This document shows positions 24,491-35,528 of a stretch of DNA of 64,000 nt, one piece after another. Under the pieces are notes generated by a model that ran no database searches, was not told where the DNA came from, and saw only the letters and a program-made list of their open reading frames with translations. Location: positions 16,797,223 through 16,861,222 of the forward strand of contig NC_079907.1 of NCBI RefSeq assembly GCF_024868665.1, read 5' to 3'. Within the stretch, counting starts at the first letter, position 1. The number at the start of each line of letters is the position of its first letter. Made by a program: the position numbers and the translations under genes. This DNA is from Triplophysa rosa. Taxonomy: Eukaryota > Chordata > Actinopteri > Cypriniformes > Nemacheilidae.

Positions 24491-25873
24491 TTGTTCTAAT
24501 TAATGCAGCCTAAACCCTCTTTAAGGATTTATATTATAGAAGTGTAGTGTATGCAAGATTAAAAAGATGCGTCTTTAGTCTAGATTTAAACTGACAGAGT
24601 GTGTCTGCCTCCCGGACAGTGCAGGGAAGACTATTCCAAAGTTTAGGCACTAAATAGGAAAAGGATCTACCACCTGCACTTGATTTTGAAATTCATGGTA
24701 TTACCAACTGACAGGACGCCTGAGAGCATAATGCACATGAAGGACTGTAATACAAGAGGAATTCACTCAAGTACTGAGGAGCTAAACCATGTAGGGCTTT
24801 ATAGGTAATAAGCAAGATTTTAAAGTTAACTCAATGCTTTACAGGTAACCAGTGCAAGGTTGACAGAACCGGGCTAATATGTTCATACTTTTTTGTACGT
24901 GTAAGAACTCGAGCTGTCGCGTTTTGGACCAGTTGGAGTTTTTGTAATAAGCCTGCAGGGGAACCACCTAACAGTGCATTACAGTAATCTAGTCTTGATG
25001 TCATGAATGCATGAATTAACTTCTCTGCATCTGACATTGACAGCATATGACGTAGTTTAGATATATTCTTAAGATGGAAAAACGCAATTTTACAGGTGTT
25101 GGCGACGTGGCTCTCAAATGACAGATTACTATCGAATAGAAAGCCAAGATTCATTGCTGACTACGAGGGTTTTATGGAACATCCGTCAATAATTAAGCAG
25201 TATTCTTGGTTGTTACGTATAGCAATTTTCGGTCCAATAAGTAACACTTCAGTTTTGTCCGAGTTCAGTAATAAAAAATTGTTACTCATTCAGTTTTTTA
25301 TATCACCTATGTATTCCATTATTCGATGGAACTGCTGTGTTTCATGAGGCTTCGAGGAAATATAAAGTTGAGTATCATCAGCATAACAGTGAAAGCTAAC
25401 TCCATGTTGCTTTATTATATCTCCTAGAGGTAGCATGTATAAAGCGAAGAGCAGAGGCCCTAAGACTGAGCCCTGTGGTATGCCATACTGGACTTGCGAT
25501 TTGCGTGACACATCATTGTTTATTGCTACAAATTGGAAACGGTCAGATAAATAAGATTTAAACCATTTCCTTATTCCTTTAATGCCGACATAATTTTCGA
25601 GTCTATGTAGGAGTGTGCTGTGGTCAATGGTATCGAATGCAGCACTAAGGTCTAGCAGCACCAATAACGAGATACAACCTTGGTCAGATGCCAATAGCAG
25701 ATCATTTGTAACTCTGATCAAAGCAGTCTCTGTACTGTGACATGCTCTAAATCCAGACTGGAATTCTTCATTGATGTCATTCCTTTGGAGGAAGGAGCAA
25801 AATTTAGTTGAAACTACTTTTCCAGAACTTTAGATATGAAAGGTAGATTCAATATAGGCCTGTAGTTCCATAG
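24491..25873 (-). pseudogene. LINE copy 1 ORF2, RT palm to C-terminus
   Basis: This part encodes the polymerase core and C-terminal domain of the LINE. On the minus strand it reads [31 protein letters not shown] (motif A aspartate), [17 protein letters not shown] (motif B), CYADDTQLY (catalytic ADD), then after a stop near 25,290 the thumb and C-terminal region SNLSFESHVANTC, SRLDYCNALLGGS, and SPVLSTLHWLPV. Compared with the open copy 2 it has a two-codon gap (KGI-RKWFK for KGIALKWFK), stops and frameshifts. It stops at 25,873, exactly at the DIRS copy B junction, and homology resumes at 28,786. Confidence 0.88.
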
Positions 25874-26251
25874 TTCCCTTTCTGTCGGTCTCTCGACGTT
25901 GTGTCGAGCCGACAGATGGGGTTTGACTTGAGAACCTATCATCTTCTGACTATTTAGAAAAGGCCAATGAAATTGGCGAATTAAATTTGCATGCCGGATT
26001 CCGCCCCGGATATCCGGGTATGAAAGGAAGACTGCATGCTGCATTCATTCACCTTTTATTCTTCGGAGCCTTTGGTCTTATGATAGTTACACGGATCTAC
26101 ATTGATCGTCTTTTTTCTGCAGGATTCTGTACAACGTGGTGCAGCGGACTGTCCCTTCCTGCAGCGACTTCCCCTGGGCGTCTCGGCAGTTCCAGAGGTG
26201 TTCGAGTTATTTCTATTTTTCTTCTAAAAGAGCAAATTTCTCCAGCGTGGC

Positions 26252-27274
26252 ATGGTCCGCTCTTCTCGTGGGTGCAACGCACTCATCGAGGAGGGGGACG
26301 GACACGATGTCTGCCTCAGGTGTTTGGGTCTCCGGCATGCTGACGCAGCCTTTGTGGATACATCCTGCCCGCACTGCGGGCGGATGGCGATCCAGATGTT
26401 GCGGTCAAGAGTAGCTGTGTTCTTCATGGACACAGCCGCCACCTCGTCAGCTTCCCGTTCCGGGACTGCAGTGGCTACGGCCCTACCGTCTGCTACGGCG
26501 AGCAGTGGGGGTGATATGGGGATTACCATGAGCGTTCATCCGTCAGCCACAGGCTCGCGGACCGTTCGCGCCCCGTCTCGCTCGTCTGACCGTCCCTGGC
26601 ATCCGATAACGACGATTCCTCTGAGCTCCCTCCCTCGGGGGGTCGAGCCCAGGAAGAGGCGGATATCGAGATGTCAACCATGCTTTCCTGGGCCGCAGAG
26701 AGCATTGGGCTGCAGTGCACCGCCTCTCCCCCAGCGCTCGCGGCTGGATACGTGGTACCTCGGGTCCGAGCGCGACTCCAAGCCGCGCCCGGCCCCAGTT
26801 CCATTTTTCCCGGAAATGCATGAGAAGCTCAGTAAGATGTGGAACGCCCCCTTCTCGGCTCATTTCCGTCAGACCAGCTCTGTCGCCTTTACTTCCCTCG
26901 ATGGTGGGGCAGCCAGGGGCTATGTCGATGTTCCCCATGTGGAACGTGCTGTCGCGGTGCACCTGTGCCCACAGCCGGCGCCCACCTGGAGAGCTCGACC
27001 TAGACTCCCGTCCAAGGCGTGTAAGTTTTCGGCATCCCTGGTGTCTAAGGCTTATGCTGCTGCGGGCCAGGCTGCCTCCTCCCTTCACGCTATGGCCATC
27101 CTGCAGGTCCATAAGGCCAAGGCGTTGAAGGAGCTCCACGAGGGTAAGACCGACCCAGGGTTAATGCAGGAACTCCGCACCGCCACCAACTTCACCCTAC
27201 GGTCGGACGATGTCCACTTTGGTGGTCCAGGAGAGACACCTCTGGCTCAACCTTGCGCAGATGCGGGACGCTAA
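26252..27274 (+). pseudogene. DIRS copy B gag-like ORF (340 codons)
   Basis: This is the longest gag-like frame in the window. It begins MVRSSRGCNALIEEGDGHDV and carries a zinc-ribbon-like pattern C21-x2-C24 ... C39-x2-C42 with His29 between, consistent with an RNA- or DNA-binding module. After about residue 130 the frame is arginine/proline-rich and does not match the reading frame used in copies A and C (the block read as AEMSAMLSRA in copy C is in another frame here near 26,680), so a frameshift is likely and the last part of the ORF may be out of frame. The true start may be upstream. No Gag fold can be assigned from sequence alone. Confidence 0.6.
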
Positions 27275-27299
27275 GAAAGTTTGCTTTTTCGATGCACCC

Positions 27300-27720
27300 A
27301 TCTCGCAAGGTGGGCTTTTTGAGACCCCCCACTGGGGAGGAAGACCCAACCCCATCCGTGTTGTGTCCAGTACGCGCGCTGCGCCTCTACTTAGACCGCT
27401 GGCAGAGCTTCAGAAGCTCTGACCAGCTCTTTGTCTGTTTTGGAGGTCAGCAGAAGAGGAGGGCTGTCTCCAAACAGAGACTGGCGCACTGGATCGTGGA
27501 CGCCGTCGCTACGGCATACCGATCTATAGATCGCCCCTGCCCGTTAGGAGTGAGGGCACACTCCACTCGGGGTGTAGCCTCCTCGTGGGCACTGGCTCAG
27601 GGCGCCTCTCTGGCAGACATCTGCAGAGCTGCGGGTTGGGCTACGCGAAACACCTTCGCGAGGTTCTACAACCTCCGAGTGGAACCGGTGTCAGCCCGTG
27701 TCTTGCAGGGTAACAGGTAA
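27300..27720 (+). pseudogene. DIRS copy B tyrosine recombinase, C-terminal half (catalytic motifs intact)
   Basis: This is the catalytic half of the integrating recombinase. It reads QLFVCFGGQQ, KQRLAHWIVDAV, CPLGVRAHSTRGVASSWA with the HxxR block (His 27,559-27,561, Arg 27,568-27,570), ADICRAAGWA, and FARFYNL with the nucleophilic Tyr at 27,667-27,669, ending at the stop near 27,718-27,720. The N-terminal half, including the first catalytic Arg, was lost in the internal deletion, so it cannot act alone. It serves as the intact reference for the lesions in copies A and C. Confidence 0.85.
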
Positions 27721-28424
27721 GACCGGCGACCGGTAGGGCATACGCCTGCGAAATCACTTTCCCCACTACTAGGTGGGTCAACGTGCTATTTCAGCCTCCC
27801 TTCTTCTCCCACTGGGCAAAGAACAGGCATTCCATCCATCACTAAGCACCTTCCTTGGGGCGGGCTGGGTAGAGCAGCCCTGTCCCCTTAGGCTGGGGAC
27901 CAGCTGAGTTATCTACCGCATAGCTCTAACCGGACCTAGTGCTCCGGACGTGGTAACCCCCCCACTTGGTGGTACTGTCCGATGTTTTTCCTCTTGGTAT
28001 GTTCACCACCTCCGGAACACATGACCTCCCCTAGGTGGACTTCCACCTTGCGGTACACCCAGTCCGCACTTTTTCCCATGAGTTCTCCCCTGCCGGCGAG
28101 ACCATGCGGGTGTCTCCACTACTCATCCCCACGGTAGGTAGTGGTCTCTGTAGCGTTTTTCCCCCAGGTGGGAAATAATGCTTACCCAGTGGCCTTTACG
28201 GTGCCGGGCAGCTTCTCACTGTTAGAGAAACAAGGCCTGCGCCCGTGACGGCCGGTGGCAGGGGCTTACCACCTTTTCTTCAAAAGCTCTGGGACTCCCT
28301 ACCTCTCCACTGGATGGTTACAATTTCGCGCTAGCGCTCACGTCTGACACGCCCAGGCCAGTTAGCATCGCTTCCATAGAGATTGAAATGCGGCACAGCG
28401 CTGTGGCGTTTTCCATAAGAACCC

Positions 28425-28530
28425 CATCTGTCGGCTCGACACAACGTCGAGAGACCGACAGAAAGGGAACGTCTTGGTTACGGATGTAATCTCAGTTCCC
28501 TGATAGAGGGAACGAGACGTTGTGTCCTTC
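28425..28530 (+). repeat. DIRS copy B internal complementary region
   Basis: Complements of the left end and right end meet at AA 28,468-28,469, as in copies A, C and D. The right half has mutated slightly (GGATGTAATCTCAG). Confidence 0.8.
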
Positions 28531-28785
28531 TTGCCACAACGCTGGCCGAGGGATGCTCTCAGGCACCTCAGACCAAAAGGTGAATGAATGAAGCACGCCG
28601 TCTTACATTTATACCCGGATATCCGTGGCAGAGTCCGGCATGCAAATTTCATTCGCCAATTTCATTGGCCTTTTCTAAATAGTCAGAAGATGACAGGTTC
28701 TCAAGTCAAACCCCATCTGTCGGCTCGACACAACGTCTCGTTCCCTCCATCAGGGAACTGAGGTTACATCCGTAACCTAGACGTT

Positions 28786-29074
28786 CTCTAGGGTCGAGTT
28801 GGGGTTTTTTGACAAGCGGCCTTATAACAGCCACCTTATATGCTTTAGGCACATATCCTAATGTCAGAGATGAGTTAATAATACTAAGAAGAGGATCTAT
28901 AATTTCTGGGAGCATCTCTTTCAGTAGATTTGTAGGTATAGGGTCTAGTATGCATGTTGTTGATTTAGATTATCTAAGTTTTTAGACAGCTCATAATGAT
29001 CTACGGTTCAAAATAATTGCATTTTCTACTTAAGGGCGCTGTAGTTAGTTTGATCAGCGGGTTTCACTTCTGAT
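28786..29074 (-). pseudogene. LINE copy 1 ORF2, RT N-terminal segment
   Basis: On the minus strand this reads MLPEIIDPLLSIINSSLTLG then VPKAYKVAVIRPLVKKPQLD, the conserved RT fingers region, and it joins across DIRS B to 25,873. Its other side is cut by hAT-A at 29,075. It corresponds to 56,540-56,785 of copy 2. Confidence 0.85.
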
Positions 29075-30283
29075 CAGAGGTGGGTAGAGTAGCCAAAATC
29101 TTTACTCAAGTAAAAGTACAAGTAACTAGAGAAATTGTTACTCAAGTAAAAGTAAAAGTCACTATTTTAAAAATTACTTGAGTAAAAGTAAAAAAGTATG
29201 CAATGAAAAAACTACTCAAGTAGCTAGTTACTTAGTTACTTTGTATCTGATTATATAGGCCTACTACATAAAATTAATATTAACGCCAATATTTTAATAT
29301 TACATTTTAATCAATATTTTTAATTATCATAAGCAGATATCTTTGCAATATACTAGAGAGACTAAAGAATAGACAAACACAGAAGAGACAAGCATTTCTG
29401 TAAATTTCATCTAGTCCTGATGTCAATGTAGTTTACACAACTTATTTAGAATAATAGACCATGTCAAACTAAAGCATGAACTAAACTCAGAGCATTTCCT
29501 AAGATGATCTAGAACATCTGCAGTGCTCTCTTAAATGAAATACACATTTTTGAACAAAGCTCATGTTTTCTCGTGTTGTGTCACGTGTGTGTTGTGAAAC
29601 GCTCTTACTTGTAAACAAACAGTAAACAGTGAACCACACGCCCATCAACAAGTTTTCTTCCTTCTGTTCTTCAAATGTATATTTCTGCAAGCCCACGTCT
29701 CTGTGTCTGACAGGTAACGCGCATGTTGCTGTGTCTGACGAACAGGTCGCGCGGGTGCGCGCATATGGCGGGCATTTATCATTGCTGGCAAACAATATGA
29801 CACATTTGCAGTTTTGATTGTATAGATATAGATTAATATCCACTTCATCCAACGCTCTTTGTGTTCTGCGTGATCTTAAATTTCGCGCTACGAGGAGTGA
29901 GTAATCCTGCTTCCGATGATTCAGATCGTGCTGCGAACTGAACAAATCATTTGAACTGATTCATTAGCCTATTCAAATGGTTTTGCCCATTGTTCAATTA
30001 ATGCTTTCAAAAGAATCGATCACTCGGGAATGCCCGTAAAAAGAGACGACAACCTTGAAATAAACAACGCATTTTATAATGCATATTTTAAAATGAAGGA
30101 ACGAAGGAACGTCACGCAATGTAAGTTATGTAACGAAGTAAAAGTACAGATTTTCTATTAGAAATTTACTCAAGTAAGAGTAAAAGTACACACTTTTAAT
30201 TTGACTTAAAAAGTACATATTTTCCAAAATGTTACTCAAGTAAATGTAATGAAGTAAATGTAGCGCGTTACTACCCACCTCTG
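29075..30283. mobile_element. hAT-A, non-autonomous hAT element
   Basis: The termini are perfect inverted repeats CAGAGGTGGGTAG / CTACCCACCTCTG, flanked by a perfect 8-bp target duplication CTTCTGAT (29,067-29,074 and 30,284-30,291), diagnostic of hAT. Both subterminal regions repeat ACTCAAGTAAAAGTA, a likely transposase-binding array. No transposase ORF is visible in its 1,209 bp. Confidence 0.93.
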
Positions 30284-30531
30284 CTTCTGATTGCATTGTT
30301 ATAATTTTTTCTTTAATATCTTTTTTTTTTGTGAAGTAGTTCATAAATTCATCAATGTTATGCTGATATACAGGATCAGAAGTCACTGACGATTTATTTT
30401 TTTGTTAATTTAGCCACTGTGTTAAATAAAAACATTTTTGTTGTGCTGGTTTTCTTCTATTAGTGATGAAAAGTAGGCGGATCTAGAAGTTTTTGGGGCT
30501 TTCCTGTATTTTCGAATACTATCCTTCCATG
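30284..30531 (-). pseudogene. LINE copy 1 ORF2, linker between endonuclease and RT
   Basis: Minus-strand text reads VTSDPVYQHNIDEFMNYF, matching 56,380-56,470 of copy 2, with frameshifts. The segment is bounded by the target duplications of hAT-A and hAT-B. Confidence 0.8.
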
Positions 30532-31839
30532 TAGGGCTGGGCGGAATGACGGAATATTCCGTTACCGCGGAATAAAATGTCAACCGTAAGAGATTTTTCT
30601 ATTCCGTGTATTCCGCGGAATGTAAATAAGTAGGCGTGGTTAACTCGGCGCTCTGCAAATTAGGCGCTATTCTGAAAAAACTAATGAATTAATCCACCCG
30701 TAACAAACATTCTTTTGACCTTCTTTCAGTCTGTAGTGTAGTGATCCGCTCCAGTCCGGCGCTTCTCTCACCCGCAGTGCTCGTGCAGGGATCTGCACCA
30801 GCATTTAAAAAAGCTCATTCTGAACACGTATTTCAGAAGTCATGTTGTTTTGAAAAGCTGTTAATAGTTTTATAAAGTTTAGCTTCAGGCGAGCCAAGGT
30901 GAAACTTCCGTTGAAATGCGCGATGATGCTCGCGTGAGCGCTTTGATGTGATGCGCTTCTACCTCCAGTTTTGGGAGACACGTGAGGAGTCACCAGAGAC
31001 TCGCAGTGCAAAAATAAGCCCGAGAATAAACAAACCTAAAGACAACACCTTGCAACACACTAAAATGGCTCATCTAATAGAGAGTGAAGAGCGATAAAGA
31101 CCTACAGTACAGACGACATGAACACCAGTTTATAACACTACACTGTTAAAAAAAAATATTTTACAGGTAATGGTCTGTATTATTTTACAGAATTTTTCCT
31201 TTTTTTCCATTAAAAAGTTAATGCCCGTTATTTTACGGATTTTTGCTGTACTAAAAAATACTACTTATTAAATTATGGTTAATTTCTAGTAATTTTAAAT
31301 TACAGAAATATTATGTTTTTTTAAAAGCAATTTATAGTGTTTTTACAGTTCCCAAAATGTAATGAAGTAATAATTTACGGATTTTCTCTGTAAAAAATAT
31401 GTAAAATTGCAACTGCTTTGTCATTAAATGCAGTTGAAGGTCATTATGTATTTAGGGTATTTTAGAGGTCAACTGGTAATTCTACAGACACCAATGTAAT
31501 TTATTTTGACATTTATTTTTGTTCTCACCCAAACAACATACAACTTTGCATTTTGACAACTTAAATATAGTAAACTGTAGTAAAACAACTTTTGTAGATC
31601 CTATTACGTTTTTGAAACTTTGCCTAACATATTAAATATTAAAATAAAGTATTTACGTGTGCAACGGTTATCAATTCACTATAGCTAATACAACATACAG
31701 TATTTTAACAATTTGTAATAATTTATGTAATATATTACAGTACGGCAGTATTTTTAATTTAAACAACAATATTGTAATGAATCTGCAATCAAATTTATAA
31801 CTCTCCTTTTGGGCATATGTATTTTAGTTGCGTAAGACT

Positions 31840-32205
31840 CCCATCATCCAATCAGAGGCTAAACATTTAAATTTGGCGCACTTGCGCCGTAACGGCTGTG
31901 AGTGGCCGTACCAGTACAAGCAGCAGAGCCAGAGCGGGAGTTTTCAAACTCCAATGGATTACTATGGTAGCCAGGCAGGCACTGCGGGAAACATCTCTGC
32001 GAACAGCCGTGAGCAGTAGCGTGCGAGTGACAGTGAAGAAATTTCTTCCGCTCCGAGGGAAATATATGACTGTAGGCTACATTTAAAGCGCCAATGCTTT
32101 TGAAACTGTGAGGAAAACAATGCGCGTTTAGCGCCTGCTCCACTATACTCGTCGTCACCATGTCAGTCAGAGCAACCGACCACCGGATGAGGTAAGCGTT
32201 TTATA
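31840..32205 (+). promoter_or_regulatory. Promoter-like segment with first-exon-like end
   Basis: A CCAAT box (31,848-31,852, CCAATCAGAG), an E2F-like TTTGGCGC (31,872-31,879) and CpG-rich sequence to about 32,170 stand out from the AT-rich surroundings. A short frame beginning at ATG 32,160 (MSVRATDHRM) runs into GAG|GTAAGCG at about 32,192, a strong splice-donor match. Transcription is inferred, not shown. Confidence 0.45.
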
Positions 32206-33060
32206 ACACATTTAAACGATTATTTTATTATTTCATTTCGTGTGCTGCACTTTTTGTCTTAAAGCTAATTGTTGGCACTCTTCTGATAAACCTGGAGCCC
32301 TAACGTTACTGTAATGTTAGCTATGGTTAGCTAAGGAGTAACATTAACGTTAGCACATATAATACAGTAATTTGTTTTCTCAAGTTAAGTGTTTTTTTTC
32401 AGAGACGTTTTTATGAACGTTTTTGGTTATAGAAATGTGTTTCCAATCCAGATAGATGATTATTACACCTGTAGGTAAAGTTACACTGCAAAAAATGACA
32501 TTCTTGCTAAGTGACAACAAATCTCATCCCATTGGCAGATTTTTTGCCTGTTTTTACCATAAACGTACTTAATTCTTATATAATTTTACATAAAACTAGA
32601 CTAAGGCCCGGTTTCATTATGCCTTAGTTAAATTAGGCTATTTAAGTTGCTTTTATTAAAATGCAATAGAAAAAAAACATGACTGATGTGCATCTTAAAA
32701 CAAAACAATGGCACTGATATATTTAAACATTTTCAGTTAAGACCGCTCAAAATTCATCTTAGTCTGGGAGTAGTTTTAAACCTTGTCTGTGAAACCGGGC
32801 CTAAATACCTTAGGTCACTTTTCCTTAGGTCAGTAATTGTATATCGATTTAAGAAGTTTTAGATATTTTTAATAAAAACAAGACAAAACTGCTGCTTGGT
32901 AAGAATGGCACTTTTTGCAGTGTAGGTAAAAATTATCTAATGTTTTCCCTATACATTTTGTTTTAATTTCATAGCAATACTCTAATGTTATATCTTAATT
33001 TTCCTGTTGATGTTTTGTATGACTATCTGTGGAACTTGTGCTTTGTATGTGTAAATGTTA

Positions 33061-33334
33061 ATACAATTTATTTTTAATATTTTATTTTCAGGTTCTGGGG
33101 ATCTAATGCTTGTGATAATCTACAGCAGATGACAATGACAATCCAGTTTTAGATATATGGAAACAATTGGACTGTTTATTATCTAAAATCTACTTCGTAC
33201 GTGTGAACATAATACAATTTATTTAAATATTTTCAGGTTCTGTGGATCGACTGCTTGTGCTAATCTACCGCAGGTGACCATAACAATCCAGGTATGGAAA
33301 AGATTGGACTGTTTATAATCTAAAATCTACATTG
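33061..33334 (+). repeat. Tandem duplication of an exon-like unit (about 151 bp)
   Basis: Unit 1 (33,061-33,211) and unit 2 (33,212 to about 33,334) both run: ATACAATTTATTT, a pyrimidine-rich tract ending TTTTCAG (acceptor-like), GGTTCTG-GGATC, TGACAATGACAATCCAG or its variant, then GATTGGACTGTTTAT. Each unit begins with an AG acceptor and stays open for about 20 codons in the phase that the donor at 32,192 would supply. A third, diverged relative follows the CTTTCTTCAGCAG at about 33,640-33,653. Confidence 0.6.
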
Positions 33335-33804
33335 CCAAAGACGGACAAGTAATTTGATTCCATAGGATTGCTTTGACAGTGGCAATACATTAAATTTGAT
33401 CTACACGTTATCATTTTCCTATAATATCCATTATTAATAATGTGTGTTGTCCTTGTGGGTCCACTGTGACTGTGCAAGTGCAAAAGTAACTCTTGGGAGG
33501 TTTTGCTATAAGAAAGTAAACTGAATATAGTGTATAATGTACATTAATGTACAGATTTGTAGTCAGTCTAAGTATTTTGCTGCGACCGTTGATATCTGAA
33601 AAATAGGTTTACCTGATGCCATCTAAGATGTATGTTTTTCTTTCTTCAGCAGGTAACTTCAGGATTTTTAGAAGGCATATAATGACAGTGAGCGGGACCA
33701 AAACTCTGACAATCCAAGTCACCTATAGGTAGCATAAGTAATCTATATGACTCAAGTTGCTCAAATAATGTCTAGATGTGTAACGAATACCTTGCATGTA
33801 CAGA

Positions 33805-34481
33805 TAGGGCTGTCACGATTATGAAATTTGGCTGACGATTAATTGTCTAATAAATCATTGCGATTATGACGATTAATTTTCTGTTTTAGAGCTTTGACTT
33901 TTAATTCTCACACATTTTTATTCAGCTTTGAAACGACCATATTGTTCTGAATATAAAGACTATGTTCTTTTTCTTGGAAATACATAGGAAAAAATTGGGT
34001 CATCATACTTGAGGTTTAGGCTTTTACCTGTCAATAATACATTCGCCAAATACTTAATTTACAAGTAAATTGATCAGATCAGGAGTGAATTGAAGCCCCC
34101 ATTAAAATGCTATCAGTCATAGAAAAGCTTCTAATCTGTTTTTTTCTCACTTGCAAGACTACAATAAAAGTTTACTTCTATGTTAATGAGATTTTGGTAG
34201 ACTGGTTTTCACACTGAAATAATATTAAATTGTACTGCAGGTTATTTTTATGGTATATGCTTAAGTTTTTTTTTAAAGTGATTGTGTTGTGGTGGTACAT
34301 TTTACAAGTATTACCATGCTTTAGTTACATTATATACAATAAAATATACAATATGCAGATGCACTACAGCTCCCCCTCGTCTCTTCTATAGAGATGTGCA
34401 ATAATTGCGATGATCTGAAACCATCGCGATGAGGTGAAACAATCGCGATGAGACGATTATTTAATAATCGTGACAGCCCTA
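33805..34481. mobile_element. hAT-D, non-autonomous hAT nested at depth four
   Basis: The inverted ends TAGGGCTGTCACGATTA / TAATCGTGACAGCCCTA (approximate) are flanked by a perfect 8-bp duplication TGTACAGA (33,797-33,804 and 34,482-34,489). It is 677 bp with no ORF. It lies inside the TA-flanked element, which is inside hAT-B, which is inside the LINE. Confidence 0.93.
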
Positions 34482-35528
34482 TGTACAGAGCTATGTTCTG
34501 AATCTGATATACTCCGCTTGTATTCCCACTGTCAGATGAACATTTAAAAAAATAAATATTTTTGCATTTCCCCAGAATGTCTTTTTCTGTTTCATTGAAG
34601 TTACAAAATAAAGTACTGTTTTTTAATATTGCGTATTTATTTTACATGTAAAGAATTTAACAGGAAATTATTGTAGGCCTGTGACCTGAGTTTCATTATA
34701 GATTCAAATAACTGCTAATTACTTTTAATTAACAGTATTGTAGGTTTTAAATGTAGCTACTTTTGGTGTATTTTAATAATATATATATCTTTAATTAACT
34801 GATAAATGTACAGACATTTGGTTTTTATTAGTAGTTTCTTAGTTATTATACATTTAAAATGTTTTTTTTTAAAGTAAATTCCTTTGTAGATTGACAGAGA
34901 AGCTTAATAAAATTACTTAAAAATTCCCAAATTTACAGAGATTACCCTGAAAAGAAGTTGCTTTTTAATGTATTTTGATATAATTTATCTGTTTTTACAG
35001 TTTGAGCAATTATCAACAGTGCTATACTGTAATTTAACCTTTTTTGACCGTAAAATTGGCTCTGTATTTTTACAGTTTATTTCATGTAATTTTGTGAAAC
35101 AGTTTTTTCCCGTAATTTTACGGAAAATGTCTGGAAACTCTGCTTCCAGACTTTTTACTGTTTTTTTAACAGTGTAGTCATACTGTACTCTCATTCTTTG
35201 TGAATATTCATACTTTATTGTTATATATGTTGTCTGTCTTCCTACTGTATACATATGGTATAGCCAGAAGATAAATATGAATAAATAATACATCTGATTA
35301 TCAGAACTTCATTTGATATCTTTAGTACATTTTCATAACTTGCCTACATTTTAACTATGGCGAGCATTTAAATGAACTGTAATAAATAAATTAGTTAAAT
35401 CAATCTAAGAAAAACGAGGTATAAAATATAGAATTATAATGGGAGATTGTTTCATAAAATATATCGTTACCGTGAAATAAAATTTCTCATTCCCTGAAAT
35501 AGATTTTTGGCCATTCCACCCACCTCTA

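Larger units (their letters stand above)
25874..28783 (+). mobile_element. DIRS YR retrotransposon copy B (internally deleted)
   Basis: This 2.9-kb derivative has the left repeat (from CCCTTTCTGTCGG at 25,876), a gag-like ORF, then jumps directly to the C-terminal half of the recombinase, followed by ICR (about 28,425-28,530, AA junction at 28,468-28,469) and right repeat ending GACG at 28,783. Relative to copy A, everything between about 4,110 and 7,245 (RT, RNase H, N-terminal recombinase) is missing. The junction is near 27,310-27,330. It is inserted in the LINE at TT: copy 2 of the LINE gives the empty site (TTCCTTAG-TT-CTCTAGG). It uses the ATGGGG subfamily ends lacking one A found in A and C (GACAGATGGGG for GACAGAATGGGG), as copy D does. 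Confidence 0.88.
31141..35174. mobile_element. TA-flanked 4-kb inverted-repeat element nested in hAT-B
   Basis: The ends CACTGTTAAAAAAA and TTTTTTTAACAGTG are inverted repeats flanked by TA on both sides (31,139-31,140 and 35,175-35,176). Both arms contain repeated TTTTACGG/TTTTACAG motifs pointing inwards. The interior holds a CpG-rich promoter-like segment, a splice-donor-like ATGAGGTAAGCG, duplicated exon-like units and a further hAT. No transposase is visible, so it was presumably mobilised in trans. TA duplication fits the Tc1/mariner superfamily broadly, but the family is not identified. Confidence 0.72.
30532..35528. mobile_element. hAT-B, non-autonomous hAT carrying a nested 4-kb element
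   Basis: The ends TAGGGCTGGGCGGAATG and, on the other strand, TAGAGGTGGGTGGAATG are inverted repeats. A perfect 8-bp duplication CTTCCATG flanks it (30,524-30,531 and 35,529-35,536). Without the nested insertion (31,141-35,174) it is about 960 bp. No transposase is visible in its arms. Confidence 0.9.

Noticed and set aside
29499..29945. 148-codon antisense ORF inside hAT-A
   Set aside because: It shows no hAT transposase motif and overlaps the subterminal repeats; probably chance.
31828..32019. 63-codon ORF in the CpG-rich block of the TA-flanked element
   Set aside because: It has no domain, ends within the promoter-like block, and the neighbouring ATG before GTAAGCG is the better first-exon candidate.
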